Positions 51,090 to 63,500 of a DNA stretch of 64,000 bases are shown here, piece by piece. Source of the DNA: Viscum album (Eukaryota > Streptophyta > Magnoliopsida > Santalales > Viscaceae); contig OY728136.1 of assembly GCA_963277665.1 (NCBI GenBank), positions 1,974,572,576 to 1,974,636,575 on the forward strand. The letters are read 5' to 3'. How positions within the stretch are numbered: position 1 is the first letter of the stretch; every line of letters begins with the position of its first letter. The notes below the pieces were generated by a model. It was not told the DNA's origin and made no database searches. It saw nothing but the letters and a program-made list of their open reading frames with translations. The translations under genes and the position numbers were made by a program.

Positions 51090-51650
51090 GTGCTATAGAC
51101 TGTAAGGGATAGACTAAGTGAGCTTCCCAGAGAGTCCTTGACATTATTGGTGATAAAGGATAAACCGAGTGAGCTTCCAAGAGTGCCTTTGGACATTATA
51201 GGCTATAGGGGATAGACCGGGTGAGCTTCCTAGAGTGCCTTGGATCTTATAGAATACAGGAGGGTAGACCGAGTGAGCTTCCTCATAGAGTCTTTACGTT
51301 TTGAATTGCTTTTAAACCTTTTTCAAGGATAGAGAAGGAATTGACTGAGTGAGCTTCCTTAGAGAGTCTGTGGTAGACCTGAAACTATAGGAGGAATTGA
51401 CCGAGTGAGATTCCTCAGAGAGTTTATAGACCATGGGGCCACGAGGGTTAGACCACGTGATCTTTCTCAGAGAGTCCCTGACTACCCTAGACTATAAGGG
51501 GAATTGACTGAGTAAGCTTCCCCAGAGAGTCTTATAAATTCATACGACCAAACCGGAGGGGTTAGGCTGAGTGCACTACCTAGAGGGTTATGGTACTTCT
51601 CGGTTAGGACCAGAGGGGATGGATGTGAGTACTTACCAAAGGGTTTCCTA
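51090..51650. repeat. Tandem repeats with GAGTGAGCTTCC in F 3' LTR
   Basis: Same block as in the 5' LTR at 42871-43420, with equal unit number and order as far as I can see. Confidence 0.85.
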
Positions 51651-52345
51651 TTAGTGGTTAGATATTTGCTCCACTACTTCCTATTGTTCTATGGACTGAT
51701 TATTATTTTATATCTTCCTGTTACTGCCTGTTGTTTACTGTTACTGTTTACTGCTTACTGTACTATTACCTGCCATATACTCACTTACTATTTGGCACAG
51801 ATCTTCGGGTGGTTGCTTACTGCGATTTAGTCTCACACCCTTTTTGCACCATGCTTTTGGGCCCAAGCAGACTGTGTTGTTGTAGGTATAGAAAAGGGCA
51901 AGCGCCCTTCGACATCTGGTACTTGATTGTTTAGAGAAGGAGATCATGGGACCAATCTATGTCTTGCGATGATGAGGAGTTTATCTGTTTACCTTTGATT
52001 TGTACTTTGGTTTGAAAATATTGTATTTCCAATATTGTGACTTATTTGGAAGCTTTCCTAGACATATGTATCATGCATCATTTCAAATATATATGTGTGT
52101 GCTCCAACTATTTACTGCTTTAGTCTTCCGTTGTTTACTCGTGTATGGATTCTTCTGTTTCTGCTATTTCTTATTGTTTACTTCCACTATGTACTCTTCC
52201 CATGAGGTAATTGTTTCCCCAATTTCACACCCAAGGCCCTCACTTCTAGTTGGTAGCCACTGGCGTTTGGGGAAATGCGCTTGAGTCCATGTGACAAACT
52301 GGGTACGGGGTGTCTCTGGGCAGCTTCCGGAATCGGGAAGTTACA

Positions 52346-52350
52346 GAAGG
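52346..52350. repeat. Target-site duplication of element F, right
   Basis: GAAGG, identical to 41886-41890. Confidence 0.95.
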
Positions 52351-52665
52351 CATCCCAAAATAAACATGATTTACCATGATCAATGATTATATCTGGGGAG
52401 ATAACTCAAAATGGAAATGGAAACTACAACCTGTTCCTATATGATTCATGTACCCATTTTATCCCAGTAACCAATGTTTACATGTATTGCGTCAAAAAAC
52501 AGGTTTTTAGAGTCCCGGTGAAGGGATATATCGGTTTCCATCCAAACACTAGGGTATACAGCCTAGAATAAAAACTAAAAAACATGTTAACAATGTTTCC
52601 ATAAATACAAAAAAGAAACATCATGACTAGACAATCGAAACTATGGTCTTAATAAATAACCTACA
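52351..52665 (-). other. Element B leader or gag start, right of F
   Basis: Continuation of element B between the F insertion and the B primer site. On the minus strand it should hold the leader and perhaps the start of gag. Frames are short and I see no motif. Confidence 0.5.
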
Positions 52666-52676
52666 CTCTGAAAACA
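52666..52676 (-). other. Primer-binding site of element B, decayed
   Basis: The plus strand reads CTCTGAAAACA, two changes from CTCTGATACCA, the reverse of the initiator Met-tRNA site. It lies directly left of the aligned start of the 5' LTR, in the expected place. Confidence 0.55.
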
Positions 52677-55399
52677 CTTAGTCATGAAATGACTGACCAT
52701 GGATTTTTGGGATAGCAATAAGACAAATGTGACTACTATAAACCCACATTTAATAATAAAGAGGTCATAAACCATCAATTAGTGGTCATATTACGCACAT
52801 AGGAGCCATTATCTCAATATACCTTTACATATTAAAATGTCTCCAAGACCACAAAATACTGAAATGTAAAACCAAAACTGATAATAATGATTTTATAAAA
52901 TCTTCCCCCAATAAGATTATGAAAAATAAATGAAAGTAACTAAAGGGATAAATAATAGCCCAACCAAAAAATATAAAAGAGTATAACCTACTCAGAATGT
53001 GGATACTAATATCAAAAGCAATTCCCAATAAACACCTATGTTTTCCAATCCCAGTCTAAGATCTTCATATTACCAGTCCTCCTAAGACATCGTCAAATAG
53101 CATGGAATTTTCATAGGAAATGAAATGTGTGTGAAAATCCCATACATGGATGAGTTTAAAAATACCCAACATGACACCCTAAAATCACTAAACATAAACA
53201 ATCAATAGTAGTAAACTCATCAAAATACACATTGATAAGAGAAGAGATGTGGAAATAATAAACAACCATTTATCTTCATAAAAGGAAATCGGTATAAAGA
53301 AGGTCTAAACCAAAACATCCAGCCAAATGATTCTACATGAGGCCTCTAGAAAACACTCATTCATGTAGTACTCACCCCATGATCTCAGCTATCATTGGTG
53401 ATAATCATCAAAGAGGCCACGGTCATTAGGCTCTTCCTAAGAATTACTCACTAGATTTTTGATGATCACCTCATTCAAATAGTGAATATCAGCTAGGGCC
53501 ATTGGGGTACACCATAAAACCTACTTGATCATACTAATTGATATATAATAGATACCATGTTCATACTTTTCATACTGATACAATAAAACCCACCAAGGAA
53601 TAATAGAGGATTCCACCCTATTCTCATAAGGGGATGAAATGAACACTAAATGAAACTGAACCCATAGAGGGGATAACAATATTATGTTGAAAATTTAATT
53701 CCATAGAACACCCTCACATGAGGGGAATAGATAATTTTACTCAACTTTCCCTGGTCCAAACCGATGAAATTATGGGTTCCAAATACCCTATGATGGAGTA
53801 CATGTAGTGTACTAGGGGTACATGATGTTTATTTCCAATATATGGTATTCTCGTGTATCTCTATCTCACACGGGATGTAAACTTTCAAATATATGGAATT
53901 TCCAATAGGGGTACATGATGTATAGAGGTTGGATGATACCATACCTATATTGTCTACACATTACCAAGTACACCTAGTCATTCTCGTGTACTTTGGATCA
54001 TTACCATGTATTGTGATCATGCTTGTGTATTGGGTTGTGTCCGAGTATAAAGTCATTCCCATGTATTGTACCTATGCCCCTATTTGTGATTGTGTATGTT
54101 CCCATGAAATCCAAGAGTACAAATCGAGAAACTAGCCATAAGAAACACAATTCCTAATAGGTGTCACATGGCTTGTGATATTTATTTTATACAGAAACCC
54201 TATGACCACAGTAGAGGGCCCCACATTGTGTGTATCCTTGGATTACACACTATGTACCACGATATTTTCAAAAACTCATGGTTACTATACACATATTCTT
54301 TCTCCACTATTGCCTATGAATCTATATCAGATATCATCCAATTATTTTGGATCTCATATAGCTAAGCCTTTCCATCACTAGTAATATAATTACGTCTATC
54401 CAATCCCTCCACAAAACCACTATTGTCACCCATGTCATCCCCACATGTCAAAATGGGAAAATTGAAACCTTTAATCGAGTCTCATTTCTTCTCTCACCAC
54501 CCACCATCATCATCACACATCGTTCAAACCCTCTATAGTAAACCACACATATCGTATTGATTTATTGTGTCAAAGAACTATTATATAATAATAAAATACC
54601 TAATATTCATCAAATGTCAGGGAAAAGAAATTTCCCATGATGAATGTTCTAATAAATGGGGGAGAAAAGTAGAAACCAAAAAATTAAAATAATAAACCAT
54701 TACTATGTTCATGTTGGACTTGATTCATTTTTATTAGAATGTAAGACATATAGTACAACAATAAAAAACCAAAACAATTCCCCAAATCCAAGAAGAAATA
54801 ATTCAAAAACTGCAAGCATGATCGACATGCGAATCACCCTATTGATGGAGTTCATTCTCATTCATTAAGGGATAATAAAAAGGAATTAAATACACATAAA
54901 ATGGCATCCTACATCAGGTAGGATTGATTTATGATGAATAATGGTTACACATCTATGTCATTAGTGAGATCCAAAACCTCCGTTGGTGGAACGATCCTCA
55001 ATCACAATCTCGATCCCCCACCATTCACTAAGTTATCCTCCAATGTATCTTATCATAATTTCAGGGTTATGCAGGTAACCCTATGATTGTGTAGTAACCA
55101 AATATTTATAGAGGGTTTATAAGTTCTTTCATCAACACCAAATAAAATAAATAAATAGATTTAGTAATTTTTTATTTTCTCCCATGATAATATTTCCCCA
55201 CATAGCCAACACTAAGAAAGATTATGTCACATTTAGGATAGAACACAAATTTTGAACTCAACAGAGGCATAAAATTTATGATACGAGCCTCTATTACATA
55301 CTTATTCTAATTTTTTTAGGAAAAATAGGTGTGCATGATATTCAAATATTTAATATTTTTAAAATATAAAATCCAGGAACACCAGGTCTTAGAGTCTCA
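52677..55399 (-). repeat. Element B, 5' LTR
   Basis: Aligns with 22123-24823 throughout, for example GTAAAACCAAAACTGATA near 52867 with TAAACCCACAACTGATA near 22308, and AGGTCTTAGAG near 55385 with AGGCCTCAGAA near 24806. The right end is uncertain by a few bases. Confidence 0.75.
53780..54130. repeat. GTACA..TGT motif array in B 5' LTR
   Basis: GTACATGTAGTGTAC near 53800 and GTACATGATGTTT near 53818 form a pair spaced like those of element F. From 53950 to 54080, about five units of some 24 bases share ATCATTCCCGTGTATTG-like sequence. The partner LTR has the array at 23220-23560. Confidence 0.55.
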
Positions 55400-55403
55400 T
55401 TCC

Positions 55404-56299
55404 ATAGTAGTTCTTGTCTCAAAAAATAGTACTATATATTTTGAAGCATTATAGGGGAAAACAAACACATTACAAGTAGTTTTTTTCAAAATATAATATG
55501 GCTTTATGTGAATATATAATTTTTATTTATATCTCGTTTAATTTCAATATGATAAATAATTTTTTTTGTTATATAAATAGTAAAAAAATATTTATGTAAC
55601 ATTTTATAAAGATAAAATATATTTATTTATTGAAAATAATAATAAAATGACCCTTAGTTATTTTAAAAAATAGTTATTATGTGCGGGATAATAAATTATG
55701 ATGAGGATTGATGGGTCGAACTAATGTTTTTTGAGAAAGGATTTATGAAAAATTATGTTCTATAAAAATCAAGAAAATAATACTAATAATATTTTTATTC
55801 AACTTAGGGTTTTATTTTATATTAACATATTAGTTTAGGGCCTTTGTAAAATAATGAATTCTCTAACCAAGATATATAAACACACTTATATCATTTTTGG
55901 TGTAATAAAAAATATTGAATGCAATGAATTATCTAGATAATACCCTTAATACCTTAAGATAAATTCTAAAGAATACCCTCATGAAACAAGATTCATTCAT
56001 CCTTCTCAATTACCTCTTAGGGATCACAGAAACAAGAGTGTGTGTTATATGTGTGAAATGATTCCTGTTGTAATTAATGGTGAATGATTCAAGTGTCTTG
56101 GATCCTCCAATCAATCACCTAGGGAACCAATTTCAATGTTCTCTCATCCATAAAAGACATGTGGATACATCTAAGGTTACTATTCCCTTAGATCCTTTAT
56201 CACAATGATCAAATGATAACAAAATTTCAACTAATTTTATAGAATAAAAATAATTTAGTAAAGATGTAATTATCTTTTTATAAATTAATTATAAATATT
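55404..56299. other. Spacer between elements B and D
   Basis: About 0.9 kb without recognised coding. The part 55980-56210 is less A+T-rich and has no long frame. It may be the 5' part of the element D pol decayed past recognition or foreign sequence. Confidence 0.4.
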
Positions 56300-56419
56300 A
56301 TTTGAAATGATCCTCTTCGGATTTATATGGGGTTTATACGAATCATTATATAAGATCTACTAAAAGGAACAAATTTTTTTTATTGGCCATGGATCCAGTA
56401 ACTTATGTTACATCTAGGA

Positions 56420-57010
56420 ACACTCATGGACTATACCAACTCCTATAATAGATATCCATAGTTTTATAGGATTTTATAGATACATATATGTTTTGTAAAA
56501 AATTTACCATGATTTTCAAATCCACTAACCATGTTTGATCATAAAGAAATGAAGTTCGACTAGATAGAAAAATGTGAAGATAGTTTCATAGAGGTTCAGC
56601 GGAGGTTGGTCACTATCCCTTTACTCACACTAATTTATAGTAGTGAAGGGTTTTTTATATAAAGTAAATCATAAAATATTAATTGTGGTTATTACATATA
56701 TAAAATTTCATTATGGTAGATTACAAATTCAGTTTATTAATGTTTCATGAGAATTATTATCTGACACATGATCATTAGATAGATGTAGTAATACATGCAT
56801 TGATTATATGGAGGAATTATTTCTATAATAAATATTGATATATATGTAATGATCAGAATAGATTAATGTATATATTCACATATTAATAGTTGAATATTCT
56901 CTAAAATATGTGGCTATATTTGATCAAGTACTACTAGTACTCAATATCTTTCCACCATATAGAGAATAAAAAGTTGACTAATGATCTAGTAGTAAGGATT
57001 TTGCTACCGA
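56420..57010 (+). pseudogene. Element D RT end and RNase H, decayed
   Basis: The plus strand reads SWTIPTPIIDIHSFIGFYR at about 56432-56490, the conserved W..P......I.SF.G..GYYR segment at the end of RT. KEMKFD then a stop and IEKCEDSFIEVQRRLVTIPL at about 56562-56621 form the entry to RNase H. Near 56940, TQYL marks the S..YL..Q segment. Stops and frameshifts are frequent. Confidence 0.75.
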
Positions 57011-57099
57011 GTCCATAATGAAAATTTAAATAGGATAAATGCATATGAATTTAGAATTTATAGACCTATAATTCAGAAATTAATAGGAGAAATACTATA

Positions 57100-58125
57100 T
57101 CTAAAAAATGACTATTGAAATGTACATGAATGTAATGATCAAGGTGGAATATATGAAGGATATTGATCTTTAAGTTAAGGTAGGGAATATTATGGATTCA
57201 ACCATTACAATAATGGAAGTAGAATTATAAAATTTTGGAATCAAATATTTTTCCATACAATAACTTAATTGAATAATTATTTTTGGTTGATTCACATAGA
57301 TGGCCATTTATTATTCTATATAGAATTAAAAACATCTATATAGATCCCAAAAATCATTTATCATGGGAAAACATGACTAGAAAGATTTTAGATTTTCTCT
57401 TTTGATGCTTCATCTCCAAAAAAGTTAAGGTTAAATATAAAAATTATGTGGGCATGAAGTAACCATTAACCAAACTTGTACGTAAATAGTGGAACACTAC
57501 TATGTAATTATTTATATGTTTTCATACGACATTTTAGGGTAATAATTCCATTGTGTATTATAGTTGGTCAAAATATAATGTTTGAAAACATCATTATTAT
57601 TTTAGATGATTTCATAATTTATCAATAATACATGATATATATAAAATATGTATTACTATTGAATAGAGTACTGATTTCAATTTTATCTGAACATGATTCA
57701 CGGAAAACATCAATATCATGATTAATATTCAAATCTAATTCAAAATAGAGATGGGATTTAGCACTACTTATCATCATCAAATTTCTGGTTAATCTGAAAG
57801 GATAACTAATACTATGAAAAAAATGTTGTTACCATACATGATAGAATTAAAAGGACATTTGGATCAACATATTCCTTTTGTATAGTTATTCTACTATAAT
57901 ATTTTTTTATTAAAGTATTCAATGGGAACAATTTGTGAGTTTTTATGGGTTGTTTTTGATATCTCTAACTTGTTGGTATAAATTCAAAGAGAGTAATATC
58001 TTAGGAATAGATATTTATCAATATATATCAGAGAAGATTCAAACCATTCAGTGACATATTCAAGAATCCCAAACTTGATAGAAGAGTTATGCTGATAATC
58101 ATCATCATTATTTATAGTTTTATAA
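57100..58125 (+). pseudogene. Element D integrase, decayed
   Basis: The plus strand shows VLISILSEHDSRKTS near 57668-57712 (second catalytic Asp region), then STTYHHQISG, a stop and SERI at about 57760-57802 (catalytic Glu motif), ELKGHLDQHIPFV near 57847-57885, and SEKIQTIQ, stop, HIQESQT, stops, KSYADN at about 58028-58102. The last is the linker that precedes the DNA-binding C-terminus. The protein is broken by stops and shifts. Confidence 0.8.
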
Positions 58126-58570
58126 TGATGATAAGAAAACATTTTAATATCAAAAATGGATATGGTTATGTAATTTGAGAATATGGGAGATTTTTTTTCT
58201 AACAATAGATTGGTCCCTTCATAATTCTTGGTTACGTGTGAATTTTATATTATCTTTATGCACTTACACTAATCCTATCATAGGTGCATGTTGTCTTCCA
58301 TGCTAATCTTTTGAGGAAATACCTACTCCATCTCTTGTAGTAAACTCATATGTTATACTACTGGAACATAATACCTAAAATAATTAATAACCAATAAAGA
58401 TCATGGGTCATGATAATAATTTATTATGTAATAAGGATACTCACTTGGTTAATTTTCTCTAGAGGAACCATAAGTTTTAGGAATTGACATGGTTCAAAAA
58501 GTTGTAATAATATAGAAGTACCACTATATATTTCTATTTTAGTAATAAAATTTCAAGGGAAAATTTATTT
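58126..58570 (+). pseudogene. Element D integrase tail and chromodomain
   Basis: VHVVFHANLLRKYLLHLL near 58285-58338 is the conserved V..VFH.S.LRKY segment. Toward the end, FSLEEP and LVNFL with RNHKF and ELTW (58450-58490) match the VLWRNH....ATWE close of the chromodomain, and KYHYIFLF follows as the usual KYP.LF. Reading frame shifts between pieces. Confidence 0.65.
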
Positions 58571-58586
58571 TAGGGGGGGTGTAGAA
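58555..58586 (+). other. Polypurine tract of element D
   Basis: AAGGGAAAATTTATTTTAGG runs into GGGGGTGTAGAA directly before the LTR start, in the same arrangement as in element C (on the other strand). Confidence 0.85.
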
Positions 58587-59445
58587 TATAAACCCCAATA
58601 TTTTCATATCATTAAACTATTTAATAAATGTTCTCACACAAAAAAATGATCTAAAATGAACAATGATATATATTATAGTGATTAAATAGTATAATATAAA
58701 AAAAATTAAAAACTTATGAGAATAAAATATGAAATATCATTATGAAAAATTAAAAGTGAAACAATAAAAAAAGTAAATAAAAAAGAACAAGAACAAGAAA
58801 TCATCATCCTCATGATTTTTCTTAAATTTCATACCACATATTATAGTTATGAAAATAAGGAAAACAATTTGGAATATAATATATATTTTTATAAATAAAT
58901 AAATAAATATAATGGTTTAATTATAGTTAAATTTTTAAGGATACATATTGGAATGAAATATAACTATTATATATATGGTTGTTGGATATATGGTTGTTAG
59001 TTTTAGAATCATTCGATATATAATCATTGAAATGTAGTCATTATGTATACATGTTTCAAATATATATGTGGATTATCTGTTATAAATATTAAATATCGCG
59101 TTTCCCATAAAATATTTCACATGTAAGGAACATGAATAATTTTTATAATAAAAAAGACATTAATTTATATTTGAAAATATCTATTATTTTAAAGATATTA
59201 TATATATGTTTTTTATTTTCATGAAAATTTATATCTTTAATAAAATAGATTAGAAAATTTAATGTAATTAAAATTAAAATATGTAATAAACATCTAAAAT
59301 TCAATAAAAATTAATAAATAATAATAATTTAATGAATCATGGTCTGTGGAAAATATTTTAATTAATAACTTTTTTTTATATTATATACATTTTGAAGAGA
59401 AAATTTTCATAGTTGCGTTATAAAATTTAATGGAATCTATTGTAT

Positions 59446-59465
59446 AAATAAATAAATAAATAAAA
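59446..59465. repeat. TAAA microsatellite
   Basis: Five tandem TAAA units. A similar but shorter run is at about 58892-58908. Confidence 0.8.
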
Positions 59466-59913
59466 ATTAATTTAATTATTATTAATTATTAACAAATAAG
59501 AATAACGTTAAGTTTTTACTTAAATTACCATTGGTAAAATGGATTTTGAATTTTTAGTTTCTTATATAAATTTAAACCTAACATCATATATAAATTTAAT
59601 ATAATAAAATGGATTTTATATTTTTAAATTAGGGAATTAAAATTAACTATGATGGTAAATATCATTTTTTGGGATAAAAATATGTTATCGAGGTAAAAAT
59701 GGGGTTACTATAGTAATGGTAAAATGTGGTAAAAGAGATTAAATTTTAGGATAAAATATAAGAATATATATAAGATAATTTTAAAATTATATTGATGAGT
59801 TTATTTATGAACCATCTCCATTATATGTGCACTTTACATCCACTTTTCATTTCAGAAGTGTTTCTTTATTCATTAAGGAATGATTATTTTCAAAAATTCC
59901 ACTCAAAACCACC

Positions 59914-59920
59914 TATAAAA
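59914..59920 (+). promoter_or_regulatory. TATA box in D LTR
   Basis: TATAAAA in the context CCACCTATAAAAGGACCCC, 1327 bases from the LTR start. A core promoter is likely, with transcription expected to start about 30 bases on, near ACTTCATTCC. Confidence 0.65.
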
Positions 59921-60567
59921 GGACCCCTAATCTAAAAACTTCATTCCACACTTCTTTGTACATTCTATAATTAATCAATGAAAAAATATACTATCATAAA
60001 TAATTCATACACATTTGGTATCTTCTAGTTTCAAATAGGATGGATAATTTTTTTAAGGAACCCATTTTGAGGAGTAAATCTATAAATGTAAGTATTTATC
60101 TCATCACTACATTTTCCAATTAACTTCTCAAAACCACTCTTTCTAAATATCAATAATTACTCTAATGAATTTCTATTAAATCCTTTTCCATCTATAAAAA
60201 CCATATTACAATAATTTGATTCATTAATTTTATAAACTCCTTTGAATATAATTTTATTATTTAAGTGGGTTATCATATAGTGAATTATTCAATAATTTCA
60301 ATCTTACCCTTGTGATTTAATTTTTTTATGGTCTTATATTCCATAATTTAATCCTTTTTCGTATAACACATATTTCTCATTCATTTTTTCAAAATAAATT
60401 AAAAAAAGGAAAATGTCTTTTTTTTATATTTTCATTAAAAAAACATTTTTTATCCTTTTCCTACATCATCCACATTGATATAAATTGAAATATTCCTTTT
60501 TTGGAATTACTTTTCTATTCGTTTTCTTTTCATTCTAGAAAAAAAAGTATTGAATCTAACAATTCGG

Positions 60568-63500
60568 TGTAACACTTGAACATTATATTATAGTAAATGA
60601 ATATTATTTTTTAATATAACAATAATACCATGTAAATGTTAGTAATTTATATCATAAAAATTCTTATTTTGTTTAATGAATATTTATTTCTAATTTACAA
60701 GGTTAAAATAATCATAAATTGTGTTTTTGAAATTTCCCCTAAAAAAATATATTCTTGAATAATTGAACATGTATTATTTAAATATTACTAATTTTAGTTA
60801 AAATAATATGTTATAATATTTTTAATTAACCATGTATTTATTATATATTTTTTAGAAATAATGAAAAGATCATTTCGAGGTAAAATAGATAATTTTTAGA
60901 AAACTATTTTTGTAAAAGAATAATTTCAATTAATTTTAATTAATTATAATAATATTTAATAATGAATTATTTAACTCTAATTTTTAGATTATATATCAAA
61001 ATATATGATTTTTAATCCATATAATTAATATTACTAGTCATATAGTGAACATATGATCATCTAAGGATTGAAAAATGCATTTCTTGAAAAACAATATTTC
61101 AATATAGTTTTTGGGATTATTTTTAAAATAAAATTTGACACTGCTATGAATTTAATTATAAAACATAAATTATATATATATATATATTAGGAATTTATTT
61201 TTTTTAAATATGGAAACTATCATTTTTTTCATAATGAATAGTATAAATGGTAAAAAATTTCCACCATAGTTAATGTTAAAACAGATTCTAGGGGTTAAAC
61301 TAAAAATAGATGTGTTAAATACATCGAAAAACCTTTTAAACCCATATTGGTTAGTCATATTTCGACCAAAAACTTATTAAATATGAATACGATCCATTTT
61401 GGTTCCATATTTTCATGAAAATGACTTTACATTATTTTAAAACATTGAAAAATTATAATTTTGCCACTCACCTTAATTTTAAAAGGGAACCTCCTACCCA
61501 CTTATAACAAAACATATTGTGTCATTTATGTTGACTAACCCAAGAAAAAATATCTCACAATCATGCTTATACAAATTTTAGATCTTTTATTACCCCCAAA
61601 AGACCAACCATATTGCTCTTAATAAGAGATCCAAATTTTTTTTTTCTATGTGATGATAATCGTCTTCATCAAGCTATTTCTTTTTTACTTCATCTCGTAG
61701 GATCATAAATTATGTATTAATAAATACTATATAATAACACCAATATCTGAAATGACTAATATTTTATTATGTTTATGTAAGAATATTTATTCATCTCCTT
61801 CAAAATAATTTGGTAAACAAAACCATCACCAACCCACATAGATTGTTATATTGATGGGAATAATGAATATATATGAAACTAATAGAATAATATTTATTCT
61901 TAATCATTAATATATAAAAAACTATCACACCCATTTACCCATTAAGGAAATTTTAATGACACTTGTGCATACTTACAACCTACCATCTCCACTAAGCGAT
62001 GTGATTCATTTTCCACATCCAAATTTCACGTTTGATTCTCAAAATATATCTAACGGAAAATAATTTTTTATAACAATAATATTATTCTAGAGATGTGGAA
62101 ATTATATCCTTTTCAAAATAATTGAAATGCATCTGGAAAAAGAATGCATGATAAAACGATGTAGTTAGCACCCAAAATAGTGGTAAAAATGAAATATTAT
62201 TAATGAGATAGTGATAAGATGCTATTAATGGATAATATATGATAGTATGAATATGAATATTGTTCTAATCTAAATTAATAACATTTTTAGAACCATTATA
62301 TAGGAGTTTACAACATGATCATCTAAAGGGAAGGTTTTGGTAAGGTATTTTATATCCATTTCCACTCCATTGGGAAATATTTGGTATTATGCATTTATTT
62401 ACTTTTACGTGGTATAAATATTTCCCATTTAAGGTATTTAACATGAAAATTTATCTTTCAAGGGGGTTAATAATTCAATTAAAGTTACTCCTTCATGAAT
62501 AAATTTTAAAAAGAAAAATTATCTTATTTCTCTTTTGATTGTGTATATTTTCCTTCAACATCACTATTTTTTAATATAGTTTTAAAAAAATAAGCTTAAT
62601 TTAATTAGATAAATTATTAAGTAAATTTTATGATATCCTTGAATTTTTAAAATTATGTTATGTAATATTTCTAAATTTTTTCTAAAGAGTAATATTTTAT
62701 ATTATTTACAAAATTTAAATAGGAATTTTTCTTTTTTTTAATGTATACAACATTAATGATTTTTCCCACCACCATAACAATTTTATGATATTTATCTTCT
62801 TCTATAAGTTTTATATGGTTTTAAGAATATAAAACAATAATAAAAACATAATTCATTTTTTTTACTTTCGTTTTCTTTTATTATATAAAAAACATGAATT
62901 TATTATAGATTATATATTTCTGATGAATTATTGGCGATCTTTTAACTCTTAATAGTTTTATATCATTAACATTCTATTAAAACATTCCATTTCATATGGT
63001 AATTATGAACATAGATTCCCTTAAATATCTATATTTTTTGTATCTTATATTTTATTGTTTTTTGATTTATAAATCATATATATATATATGGTGTTATAAT
63101 TTGAATGTTATTTGATTAATTAGGAAATATTGATATTCCATATTCTATATTCAATATAGAAATTTATCGATAAGACATATTGTTTATGAATTTAATTTAT
63201 TATTAAATTTAAGAGTAATTTATCTGATATGAATTGATGGTTTGGGTTCATAATCATATAACCCCATTACACATCGACATGTCTCATGAAACAAATCACT
63301 TGGAAAAATTAAATTGGGTTTTTTGTATAACTACACATCAATTAAACTATATTAAAGTAAGGTTTTAATGGTATAGATGTCATGATGTAGGATATCATGA
63401 AATTAAATATTATGCCTTTTTTTATTATGACTTAAATTATTATTATCCATGGGATTAGTGCATTGGTATTATACATAGATGCATTTCATTCTCATGTTAT

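Larger units (their letters stand above)
41891..52345 (+). mobile_element. Element F: full-length Tekay-like chromovirus
   Basis: A complete plus-strand Ty3/gypsy element: LTR (41891-44124), primer site, long repeat-bearing leader, one gag-pol frame (45448 to about 50079), polypurine tract and LTR (50117-52345), with a perfect GAAGG duplication. The C-terminal chromodomain and LTRs over 2 kb fit the Tekay/Del lineage. Base composition is much richer in G+C than its surroundings. About two dozen in-frame stops and three lost active-site residues show it is dead. It inserted into element B near gag and is the youngest layer. Confidence 0.95.
50117..52345 (+). repeat. Element F, 3' LTR
   Basis: Starts TGTAAGAACCC and ends GTTACA, followed at once by the GAAGG duplication. 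Its length (2229) is within five bases of the 5' LTR. It retains the palindromes near 50200-50235 and the GAGTGAGCTTCC tandem block. Confidence 0.95.
22123..55399 (-). mobile_element. Element B: chromovirus split by elements C and F
   Basis: A minus-strand Ty3/gypsy element with LTRs of about 2.7 kb at both ends. From right to left it holds 5' LTR, primer site, gag, protease, reverse transcriptase, RNase H, integrase and a chromodomain-like tail. Element C interrupts RT, and element F interrupts the gag side. Removing both leaves an interior of about 4.9 kb, normal for the Tekay/Del type of chromovirus. All reading frames are heavily decayed, making it the oldest layer of the nest. A possible target duplication, AGTAG, occurs at 22118-22122 and at about 55404-55408, a few bases off the aligned right end. 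Confidence 0.8.
56300..60567 (+). mobile_element. Element D: chromovirus 3' half and LTR
   Basis: A plus-strand Ty3/gypsy element of which the window shows the end of RT, RNase H, integrase, chromodomain, polypurine tract and 3' LTR. Its gag, protease and most of RT are not seen left of 56300, so it is truncated there. Its LTR shares the 1.3 kb TATA spacing with elements A and C. It is as decayed as element B. Confidence 0.75.
58587..60567 (+). repeat. Element D, 3' LTR (part)
   Basis: Starts TATAAACCCC, decayed from TGTAACACCCC, right after the polypurine tract. Its far end is not resolved: related LTRs are over 4 kb, but a new LTR-like start appears at 60568, so D may be cut there. Confidence 0.6.

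Noticed and set aside
22118..55408. AGTAG as a firm target duplication of B
   Set aside because: The five bases occur at both ends, but on the right they start a few bases beyond the aligned LTR end, so I treat it only as possible.
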